Part shown: positions 9,901-16,490 of the stretch, in pieces | Layout: each line of letters starts with the position of its first letter | Position numbering within the stretch: position 1 is the first letter of the stretch | Position numbers and translations under genes: made by a program | Notes under the pieces: model-generated | What the model was told of the DNA's origin: nothing | The model's database searches: none | The model's input: the letters and a program-made list of their open reading frames with translations, nothing else | Origin: Bacteroidota bacterium | GTDB taxonomy: Bacteria > Bacteroidota > Bacteroidia > Cytophagales > Cyclobacteriaceae | Assembly: GCA_016866235.1 (NCBI GenBank) | Contig: VGMW01000001.1 | Coordinates: 675,731 to 739,730 of the forward strand | Reading direction: 5' to 3' | Length of the DNA: 64,000 nucleotides

Positions 9901-10338
9901 AGACTTGCAGAGGTAGACATCCAATAGTCCGTCATTGTTCACATCTGCCAGACTGATTCCGGTTGTCCAGAAGCCTCTACCACCTATACCAGTTTTCTCT
10001 GTTATATCCTCGAAGGAAAGGTTGCCTTTATTCAGGTAGACTTTGTTGGAAACCATATTACCAGCCAACACCAGGTCAGGTAAACCATCCTGATTGAGGT
10101 CCCCAATTCCTACGCCTGCTCCATTGAAAAAATTACGGAAGGTGTAAGGATTAATTTCCTCGTTGTATTCCAGGTGATTAGAAAAATTAATCCCTGATTC
10201 AGAGGGATGCCTGTAACGAAAAAGTGTCTGCTCAGATGCCTCTGGTTCATCTTTAGCGCAAGCAAAAACCAGGGTAATCCAAAGGATGAAATAAATTGAA
10301 CGGACGAGCTCTTTCAAGGATTTTTGGAAGGTCTGCAA
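6997..10338 (-). CDS. VCBS/FG-GAP repeat lipoprotein, ASPIC/UnbV type (1113 aa)
   Basis: First gene of the VCBS operon. Seven calcium loops in the N-terminal half (DLNQDGLPDLVL, DVNNDGLLDVYL and others), an ASPIC/UnbV domain near the middle (GFMSVVDPTLVIGIG, VHWPGGKK) and seven in the C-terminal half (DLDNNGLEDLYV to DYNRDGNIDLIL). The layout matches the two downstream paralogues. The start is not ATG: TTG at 10338 or TTG at 10317 are the only good choices, since an in-frame TGA lies six codons upstream and the lipoprotein signal (ITLVFACAK) contains no Met. The start lies about 25 bases past the susD terminator, so expression may depend on read-through or on a promoter in that short gap. Predicted surface lipoprotein; ligand unknown. 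Confidence 0.9.
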   Translation of the reverse strand: MQTFQKSLKELVRSIYFILWITLVFACAKDEPEASEQTLFRYRHPSESGINFSNHLEYNEEINPYTFRNFFNGAGVGIGDLNQDGLPDLVLAGNMVSNKVYLNKGNLSFEDITEKTGIGGRGFWTTGISLADVNNDGLLDVYLCKSGPPGGPRRKNELFINKGNLTFVEEAAKFGLDFEGLSTQAVFLDFDLDEDLDCYLLNNSYRPVGVFDYRPDQRKTPDAMGGNRLLRNDGLKFSDVTEPAGIYSSSIGFGLGVAVGDVNKDGWPDMFVSNDFFEKDYLYLNNRNGTFTESVDDCIEELSMGSMGADMADINNDGFPEIYVTEMLPQHEYRLKTNGQFENWNRFQQAIQAGYGKQFGRNVLQLNNGDGTFSEIGRFSGVEATDWSWGALVFDMDNDGFKDIFVANGIYKDLLDQDYVTYVAHPDFIRRTILEKGKVLRQLIDSIPSHRLPNYAYKNEGNLHFTNMAKEWGLDFPTHSNGSAYGDLDLDGDLDLIINNMNMPAFLYENRSEKITPDHHSISLELRNYPGGSHALGASISAKAGGQIFYHELSPTRGFMSVVDPTLVIGIGRNTKVDTIEVHWPGGKKTILKEIKADTLLRLYKSESVEQTTPSKTNTLEPVFRTQNLPGLQFKHEENDFVDFDRDRLLFQMSSNEGPCLCSGDLDNNGLEDLYVGGAKGQTGTLFFQTAEGFKQVNPKDFEQDKDSEDTDCVIFDANGDGKKDLYVASGGIEYSRESLALSDRLYINQGGGRFTKSNQILPTSSAFESTSVVRPQDIDNDGDQDLFVGIRTIPFQYGQPCNGYILENNGTGIFTDITSAIAPGLLKSGMITDAQWADFNKDGFIDLAITGEWMGIKIFYGEQKLFRENPKVLASKSSGWYQALTISDVNNDGFPDLITGNHGLNSRFRASQQEPIELYVGDFDQNGNQEQILTRYDEGKSYPLVLRTDLVSQIPSLKKQLLYFKNYAGKQMTDLFGTDQLNDALVLKATDFRSSVWINDKVGNFQKVELPAEAQFFPVYAIQPLDYNRDGNIDLILGGNQYKAKPETGIYAAGTGLLLDGDGSGKFAPVSKSVSGLQIHGEIRDFEVLRSRQKTILIVARNNNTIITLTTK

Positions 10339-10360
10339 AAGTAGAGTGGTAATAGATCAT

Positions 10361-10394
10361 AAAAAAAGCCCCCCGGAGGACCGGGAGGCTTTTT
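10361..10394 (-). terminator. Intrinsic terminator after susD
   Basis: A 10-bp stem (10367-10376 with 10381-10390) encloses the four-base loop. Read on the minus strand it is AGCCTCCCGG-TCCT-CCGGGGGGCT followed by seven T, with a single G:U pair. T runs flank both sides, but only the minus-strand susCD transcript arrives here. It separates susCD from the VCBS operon. Confidence 0.85.
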
Positions 10395-10413
10395 ATCAGC
10401 TGTTCAAGCCGTA

Positions 10414-12045
10414 TTAGTTAGGATAGCCTGGGTTTTGAACCAGTTTAGGGTTCACATCACGGGCACCTTTAGGAATAGGGAACAATTTGTACTTAGGATC
10501 GCTGGCATTTTTAGCCCACCACTCCTTGTTGAACTTACCGAAGCGGATAAGATCCTGACGGCGGGTCATTTCAGCAAACATCTCGCGTCCACGCTCTGCG
10601 AAAAGTTTCTCAGGAGTCAGAGGAGCAGCGAAAGGTGTTACACCTGCGCGGCTTCTGATCTGGTTAACGAGAGAGAGTGATTCAGCGTTACCGTTGTTAA
10701 GCTGCCAAAGTGCTTCTGCACGGGCAAGAAGAATATCAGCATAACGAAGGATAACGAAGTCGTTGCTCATGTTAGGTGTGCCACCAAGTTCGTACTCGTA
10801 TTTTCCGATACGGGCACCACCCTGACGCCATCCGTTAGGATAGATCGTGTTGATCTTAGGGGTGAAGGTAAGAGGTGCTCCATCTGGATCATCAGAATCA
10901 GCGCCTGGATCGCTTGCGCGTGTTCCGTCGGCGTTAAACTGAGGGCCAACAACGAAGTTGGATATACGGGAATCTTGAGTTCCTTGTGCAGGAGCAATCG
11001 CGGTTCCTTTCCAAACGTTACCCTGTGTTCCAGGGTTATCGCTGCCGCCATATACCTCAGGGAACTGAGTATCAGCAGTTGCGTTAACGTAGGTGTTGTA
11101 GAATTCTTCAACAGCGGAATAACCATTCCAAGGCTGTGCAGTGAAGTTATAAACTCCCTGGCTAGCATAGTGGAGGGTCATCATAGGCCAGTTGAAACCA
11201 CCTGCGAATACCTTATCATAAGGATAAACGAAGATGTTTTCATTTGAGCCACTGTTGTTTACAGCGAAGTTGCTCTTATAAGAAGACTCCAGGCTATACT
11301 TACCACTGTTGATGATGGCTTGTGCATCGTCTGCAGCCTTCTGCCACTGAGGAGTACCAGTGTAAACACCGGCATTCAGGTACAGTTTGCAACGAACGGC
11401 CAATGCCGCCCACTTATTGATACGGCCATAGGTCGTTCCGTCCTTAGCAGTTGAAAGGAGTGGAATGGTTTCATTCAACTCTTTCTCTACGAAAGCGTAG
11501 ACTTCTGCGCGGGTCTTGCTGGCAGGGGCTTCAGTATCAGTAAAGTCTGTAACAACAGGAACATTACCGAAAGAATCCAACAACCAGTAGTACCACAATG
11601 CGCGGATGGCGCGAAGTTCAGCGATGGTAGCATCTCTGCCATCAGAGGCAGGAAGCTGCTGGAACTGATAAAGAAGACGGTTGCAAGTGTTAACACCACC
11701 ATAGAGGAAGTTCCAGGTGTTACCAACGATAGGGTTATCGATGGTAATGTTGTGTTCGTGCAATTGAATAAGCACACCACCGTCGTACCAGTCACCACCT
11801 TTGGTGGTAATAACCAATTCGTCGGAAGCAAGTTCATTCATTGTCCAGAGACCGAAGTGGTTACCCATTCCTCCGAAAGAGGAGTAAGCAGCACCCAGTG
11901 CAGCGATGTACTCTGCCTCACTTTTGAAAAAGTTTTCGGCAGCCAAGTCACTATAGAGCTCTTCATCAAGATTGGTACAAGACTGGGCAAAAAACATCAG
12001 ACCCAGTGCAAGTGCCATTACCTTATTGACAATTGACTTTTTCAT
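10414..12045 (-). CDS. susD: SusD/RagB-type outer-membrane glycan-binding lipoprotein
   Basis: At 543 residues it has the normal SusD length. The signal peptide ends in a lipobox (FFAQSCTNLDEE), typical for surface-exposed SusD lipoproteins that form the lid of the SusC channel. The N-terminal part has SusD-like helical repeats (EYIAALGAAYSSF, ATIAELRAIRALWYYWL), and the C-terminal RagB region shows the usual FVILRYADILLARAEALW and ERGREMFAE motifs. It lies 21 bases downstream of susC, in the same transcript, and is followed by a strong terminator. The partner of SusC in capture of an oligosaccharide; the substrate cannot be read from the sequence, although the neighbouring GH31 gene points to an alpha-linked glycoside. 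Confidence 0.95.
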   Translation of the reverse strand: MKKSIVNKVMALALGLMFFAQSCTNLDEELYSDLAAENFFKSEAEYIAALGAAYSSFGGMGNHFGLWTMNELASDELVITTKGGDWYDGGVLIQLHEHNITIDNPIVGNTWNFLYGGVNTCNRLLYQFQQLPASDGRDATIAELRAIRALWYYWLLDSFGNVPVVTDFTDTEAPASKTRAEVYAFVEKELNETIPLLSTAKDGTTYGRINKWAALAVRCKLYLNAGVYTGTPQWQKAADDAQAIINSGKYSLESSYKSNFAVNNSGSNENIFVYPYDKVFAGGFNWPMMTLHYASQGVYNFTAQPWNGYSAVEEFYNTYVNATADTQFPEVYGGSDNPGTQGNVWKGTAIAPAQGTQDSRISNFVVGPQFNADGTRASDPGADSDDPDGAPLTFTPKINTIYPNGWRQGGARIGKYEYELGGTPNMSNDFVILRYADILLARAEALWQLNNGNAESLSLVNQIRSRAGVTPFAAPLTPEKLFAERGREMFAEMTRRQDLIRFGKFNKEWWAKNASDPKYKLFPIPKGARDVNPKLVQNPGYPN

Positions 12046-12066
12046 ATTATTAATCGTTTTAAATTT

Positions 12067-15054
12067 TTAGAAGCTGAGGTTCAGGCCTAATGTGAGTACA
12101 CGGGTAGTGAAATAGGTAGAACGACGCTCGATACCAGGAGAGAAAGGATCGACGCCGCCAGGACCACCACCACCATCGCCGTCAATCTGGTCAGCCCAAC
12201 GAACTTCAGGATCGATACCGGTGTAACCGGTTACGGTGAAGAGGTTCTGGCCAGAGAGGTACAGACGAAGTTTGTTGATCATGCTGCCTTCTCCAAGCTG
12301 AACGTTGTAACCAATGGTTGCGTTGTCCAGGCGGAGGAAGTCTGCTTTTTCAACGTGTGTATTGTTAACAGCAGCCTTCTTGATGGCAGGATTGTAGTAC
12401 TTGGTGTTAACAACGTTGTAGTTGTCAACGGTGGTACCTTCAGTGTTCTCATAGAATCCACGGTAGCTGTTCAGGATTTCATGTCCCAAAGCACCACGGA
12501 AGAAGAAGTTGGCATCCCAATTTCCAAACTTCAGGTTGTTGTTGAAACCGAAAGTAAGTGTAGGAAGTCCATTTCCGATAACGGTTTTATCAGCATCGCA
12601 ATCGCAATAGCTTCCATTACCATCGAGGTCCTTGAACTTAGGGGTACCATTGGCATTAACACCTTCCTGAATAGGTCCCCAAAGCTGACCGAACTCAGTG
12701 CCTTCTTTCACACGAACGAGTGTGAAGGCATTCTGACCAGGGGCACCCATACCTGCGAGGTAGAAGGTGTCGCCGTCAGGAAGTTCTTCAGAAGTCAGTT
12801 TGTTCACCTTCATGTTGATGGTACCGAAGTTACCGCCGGTTGTCCAGCTGAAGTTTGAATTGCTGATCACATTATAGTTCAAGGACAACTCAAGTCCTGA
12901 GTTGTTCAATTCACCAATGTTGAGGAGCGTTTGAGAAGCGAGGTTTGGAGGAACAGGTACGTTCTTCAACAAATACAGATCGCGGGTTGTACGGTTGTAG
13001 TAATCCAACGTACCAGTCAATCTGCTATCAAAGAGGGCAAAATCTGCACCGAAGTTATACTCGGCTTTGGTTTCCCACTTCAAGTTCGGGTTTGCATTAG
13101 AAACAGGAGCGTAGCTGTTTACAAATGAACCGTTGTAGAAGAAGCTTCCGGCAGGACCGAAGCGCTGAAGCGAAATGTAAGAATCACCAGGCTGTGTTCC
13201 GGTGAGACCGTAGCTTCCGCGGATCTTCAAGCTGTTAACCGCAGGGATGGTAACCAGGTTGCTCAGGTTAACACCAGCGCTCAATGCGGGGAAAAGACCG
13301 AACTTCTCATTGGCACCGAAACGTGATGAACCTTCATAACGTGCACTTGCTGAAACGAAGAAGTTGTTCTTGAAGTTCAGATTTGCACGACCGAAGAACG
13401 CAACCAGTTTGTTGCTGTTGGCATAGCTATAAACGCTACCAAGACCATTCTTGAAATCAAGTGCTGCGCCAAGGTTGTTATAGGTGAAAGCATCGGTAAG
13501 GAAGTTACCGCCTTCAGCACCAAATCCTTCATTGAAGAATTCCTGGTAAGAATAACCACCGAGGAGCGTCATGTTCACACCTTCGAAATCCTTAACGTAG
13601 TTCAGCGTGGTTTCAAACAGTTTGTTGTTGCGCTGGTTGGTCTGACGGCCTGCGAGACCGTTTCTACCGAAACCACGGAACTTAGAAGTCTTGGCATAAT
13701 ACTGACCACGGAGATCGCTTTCATCTTGCTGGGAGTATGAAACACTCAGGCGAAGACCTTTAACGAAATCATCGAAGTCGTAATCACCGCGGATGTTGGC
13801 CAATACGCGAATGTCTTTTCCTTCATTCTTGTTCTGCTTTGCAATTGAAAGCGGGTTGAAGAAGTCAAAAATGTCACGCTCTGCGTAACCTGCAAAGCGA
13901 CCACCGGCTGTTGCGCTGGTTGTAGTTCCATCCCATACCGGCATGGTAGGGTTGGCAACGATAGCGTAACGAAGTGATTCTTTGAAGCCATATTCAGCAT
14001 CCTTAGTAGTAGTAGTAAGGTTAACGCTGAAAGTTGCACGGTTGTTAAGCGCCTTTTGAGTCAGGTTAAGGCGGGTATTCAATTGCTGGAATCCGCTGTT
14101 GATGGCAACACCAGTAGCATCACGAAGGTTTACAGAAGCTCTGTAAGTGGTCTTCGCTGTTCCACCTGAAACGGCAATGTTGTGTACGTGTGAACGGCCT
14201 GGGCTGGTAACTACATCGAGCCAGTCAGTGTTGTTTCCAAAGTTTTTAGCTCCAGGAACCTTTGCGTACTCAGATGCTGACATGAAGTCAATTGAGTTCG
14301 CAACACTTTCCACAGCCAAAGAGGCGTTGTAATCAACGTTCACTCTTCCAGCCTTTCCGGATTTGGTGGTGATGAGGATTACACCGCTACCACCACGAGT
14401 ACCGTAGATGGCTGCAGCAGAACCGTCCTTCAGGACATCCATGGATGCGATATCGTTGGGGTCAACTGTGCTAAGAGAAGCACCGATTACACCATCGATA
14501 ACAATCAAGGGCTCGGTGTTGGCACCGAACGTGCTGATACCACGCAGACGGATGTTGAATCCGCCGTTGGGGTCACCACCCGGACGGGTGATGCTCAGAC
14601 CAGCTACTTTACCTTGAAGGAGCTGAGCAGGATCATTAACTGTACCGCGGTTGAAGTCTTCTGACTTCACACTGGCAACAGCACTGGTGATCTCTTTCTT
14701 CTCCTGGGTACCGTAACCGGTAACCACGATTTCTGACAACTGGGTAACGTCTGCAGCGAGTGAAACGTCCACCACAGACTGTGAGCCAACGGCCACTTCT
14801 TTAGTGGAATAACCGACAGCAGAGAAAACCAGTGTGGCGTCTCCACTTACCATGATGGAATAGTTACCATCCAGGTCAGTGGCTGTACCGTTGGTTTTAC
14901 CCTTCTCGATTACGTTAACACCCGGAACACCAGCCTTGTCTTCCGAGGAGGTGACCTTTCCCGTCACCTTTCTTTCTTGTGCAAAGGCTGTTACCCCGAT
15001 GCACAGAAGGATTACAGGCAAAAGCCTGCCTACCTTAAGTAGATTTTTCATCAT
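12067..15054 (-). CDS. susC: SusC/RagA-type TonB-linked outer-membrane transporter
   Basis: 995 residues. Order: signal peptide ending near TAFAQ; a carboxypeptidase-regulatory-like domain (about 28-100, with NGTATDLDGNYSI); the plug with the SusC signature (VVTGYGTQEKKEITSAV, LLQGKVAGLSITRPGG, IRLRGISTF, PLIVIDGV); a long beta-barrel ending in LGLNLSF, with an aromatic terminal residue as expected for outer-membrane barrels. It imports an oligosaccharide through the outer membrane using TonB energy together with the SusD protein encoded next. Two consecutive ATG codons start the gene. It is divergent from the LacI regulator, with a LacI-type palindrome about 147 bases upstream. There is no STN domain or extra signalling domain, which fits control by LacI rather than by an anti-sigma pathway. 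Confidence 0.96.
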   Translation of the reverse strand: MMKNLLKVGRLLPVILLCIGVTAFAQERKVTGKVTSSEDKAGVPGVNVIEKGKTNGTATDLDGNYSIMVSGDATLVFSAVGYSTKEVAVGSQSVVDVSLAADVTQLSEIVVTGYGTQEKKEITSAVASVKSEDFNRGTVNDPAQLLQGKVAGLSITRPGGDPNGGFNIRLRGISTFGANTEPLIVIDGVIGASLSTVDPNDIASMDVLKDGSAAAIYGTRGGSGVILITTKSGKAGRVNVDYNASLAVESVANSIDFMSASEYAKVPGAKNFGNNTDWLDVVTSPGRSHVHNIAVSGGTAKTTYRASVNLRDATGVAINSGFQQLNTRLNLTQKALNNRATFSVNLTTTTKDAEYGFKESLRYAIVANPTMPVWDGTTTSATAGGRFAGYAERDIFDFFNPLSIAKQNKNEGKDIRVLANIRGDYDFDDFVKGLRLSVSYSQQDESDLRGQYYAKTSKFRGFGRNGLAGRQTNQRNNKLFETTLNYVKDFEGVNMTLLGGYSYQEFFNEGFGAEGGNFLTDAFTYNNLGAALDFKNGLGSVYSYANSNKLVAFFGRANLNFKNNFFVSASARYEGSSRFGANEKFGLFPALSAGVNLSNLVTIPAVNSLKIRGSYGLTGTQPGDSYISLQRFGPAGSFFYNGSFVNSYAPVSNANPNLKWETKAEYNFGADFALFDSRLTGTLDYYNRTTRDLYLLKNVPVPPNLASQTLLNIGELNNSGLELSLNYNVISNSNFSWTTGGNFGTINMKVNKLTSEELPDGDTFYLAGMGAPGQNAFTLVRVKEGTEFGQLWGPIQEGVNANGTPKFKDLDGNGSYCDCDADKTVIGNGLPTLTFGFNNNLKFGNWDANFFFRGALGHEILNSYRGFYENTEGTTVDNYNVVNTKYYNPAIKKAAVNNTHVEKADFLRLDNATIGYNVQLGEGSMINKLRLYLSGQNLFTVTGYTGIDPEVRWADQIDGDGGGGPGGVDPFSPGIERRSTYFTTRVLTLGLNLSF

Positions 15055-15200
15055 ACGGTTTGTATTTGGGTTTAGAAACTTGTTGCGAAAGACTCAGAAC
15101 GATCAAAAAAGACTATTCTGAATCAAACGCGGGCGGCAATTTATGACATAACCAATACGCAGTGCCTTAAAACCGCGAAAATTTTCATGAAATCGTCACC

Positions 15201-15212
15201 GCAAACGTTTGT
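15201..15212. promoter_or_regulatory. Candidate LacI-family operator between susC and lacI-like gene
   Basis: The sequence GCAAACGTTTGT holds the perfect palindrome CAAACGTTTG with a central CG. LacI-family regulators usually bind such CG-centred palindromes through the HTH pair and the hinge-helix leucine. It lies in the divergent intergenic region, directly before a candidate promoter for the regulator, which would suit autoregulation and control of susC. Binding is inferred. Confidence 0.5.
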
Positions 15213-15220
15213 GCAATGAT

Positions 15221-15253
15221 TTTGCGTTACTTTATTTCTATTTTTTATTTTCG
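15221..15253 (+). promoter_or_regulatory. Candidate Bacteroidota-type promoter for the LacI-family gene
   Basis: TTTG at 15221-15224 and TATTTTCG at 15246-15253 (one mismatch to TAnnTTTG) are 21 bases apart, in the range known for the Bacteroidota primary sigma factor. The expected transcript start is about 50 bases before the ATG at 15311. Confidence 0.4.
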
Positions 15254-15310
15254 CCTCTGATTTTTTGCTCGACCTTACCCGTCTATTCCCTGACCTAAAG
15301 CCAATACCAG

Positions 15311-16351
15311 ATGAAGTACAATCAAGTGACCATCAAGGATTTGGCCCGTGAATTGGGGATTTCCCCCTCCACCGTTTCCCGTGCTTTAAAAGATCACCCC
15401 GACATCAGCCGCGAAACAAAAAAGGCTGTCAATGAACTGGCCGAAAAACTTCAATATGAACCTAACATCGTTGCCCTAAACCTTCGCTCAAGAAAAACGA
15501 GGACCATAGGCGTTATCATCCCTGAAGTCGTCCACTTTTTTTTCTCAACCGTTATTTCAGGAATTGAACATGAAGCCAACACATCCGGCTACTCTGTTAT
15601 CCTGACCCAATCGGCTGAATCCTGTGAACGTGAAAAGTCGGCCATCAAAACGTTGTACAACAGCCGCGTTGACGGAATGCTGATTGCTATATCCAGGGAA
15701 ACAGAGGACCTTCAACACATAGAACAAATCCTCAATCGTGGCATCCCGGTGGTATTCTATGATCGCGCTTACCCACGAACCAATACAAACCTGATCCAAG
15801 TGGATGATTATGAGGGTGCCAGACAGGCCACGCTCCACCTCGCTCAGGAAGGTTGTAAACGAATTGCACACATACAGGCTGCTCCAAAACTTGATATTTC
15901 GAAACAAAGACTTGCAGGTTACCGGGATGTCTTGCATGAATACCGACTTCCTGATACCTCCGACCTCGTTTATACTTGCGAGGAAGGAAGTGTTGAGGCC
16001 GGTAGAAAGGCCATGGAAAAGTTTCTCTTCATGAAGAATCGTCCAGACGGAATTTTTGCCAACAACGATGTGTTGGCCATAGGTGCCGCACAGGTTATCA
16101 AGGAAAGAGATTTATCGATTCCAGGTGATGTTGCTGTGGTAGGCTTCAGCAACTGGATGTATTCACAAATGATGGATCCGCCTCTGACTTCTGTAGATCA
16201 GCCCGGATTTGAAATGGGTAAGGAAGCGGCCAGAATGCTCATCCGAAGAATAGAACATGGCGATGATCCGAAACCTCTGGAACCTGAAACCCTGACGCTT
16301 CGGACCAAACTCATTGTCCGGGAATCGTCCCGCCGGAAATCCAGAAAGTAA
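15311..16351 (+). CDS. LacI-family transcriptional regulator
   Basis: 346 residues. The N-terminal helix-turn-helix is textbook (VTIKDLARELGISPSTVSRALKDHPDIS, about 7-34 in two pieces), followed by the hinge helix (NIVALNLRSRKTRTIG) with the minor-groove leucine, and a periplasmic-binding-protein-like sensor domain (IGVIIPEV near 65 to PPLTSVDQPGFEMGKEAA near 290). The sensor would bind a sugar or sugar phosphate. It is divergent from susCD and upstream of the GH31 and transporter genes, so it most likely controls both arms. CG-centred palindromes are present on both sides of it. The effector is not known. Confidence 0.95.
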   Translation: MKYNQVTIKDLARELGISPSTVSRALKDHPDISRETKKAVNELAEKLQYEPNIVALNLRSRKTRTIGVIIPEVVHFFFSTVISGIEHEANTSGYSVILTQSAESCEREKSAIKTLYNSRVDGMLIAISRETEDLQHIEQILNRGIPVVFYDRAYPRTNTNLIQVDDYEGARQATLHLAQEGCKRIAHIQAAPKLDISKQRLAGYRDVLHEYRLPDTSDLVYTCEEGSVEAGRKAMEKFLFMKNRPDGIFANNDVLAIGAAQVIKERDLSIPGDVAVVGFSNWMYSQMMDPPLTSVDQPGFEMGKEAARMLIRRIEHGDDPKPLEPETLTLRTKLIVRESSRRKSRK

Positions 16352-16355
16352 ATTC

Positions 16356-16372
16356 CGATTGCAATCGTTTTC
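16356..16372. promoter_or_regulatory. Possible second operator upstream of the GH31 gene
   Basis: GCAATCGTTTTC (16361-16372) differs by one base from the CG-centred pattern GCAANCGNTTGC. It overlaps a perfect 12-bp palindrome, CGATTGCAATCG (16356-16367). It sits between the regulator stop and the GH31 start. The match is weaker than at 15201 and could be chance; the overlapping palindrome might equally be the true site. Confidence 0.3.
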
Positions 16373-16490
16373 TGAATCTTTAAGCGTTTTTTTTATCGGG
16401 ATTTTAATTCATCAGGTGCATCTTTAAGGTTGGTCTTCAAAGGAATTTCAAGGAATTCTTTTTAGACAGGCTCTAAAGATTAATTACCCG

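Noticed and set aside
1-10338. The three VCBS genes as a recent tandem duplication or repeat array
   Set aside because: The proteins share layout and motifs but differ at most other positions, and I see no long identical DNA. They are old paralogues.
15055-15310. Small gene or RNA in the largest gap
   Set aside because: No frame with coding character and no folded RNA is visible; the region holds the operator and a candidate promoter only.
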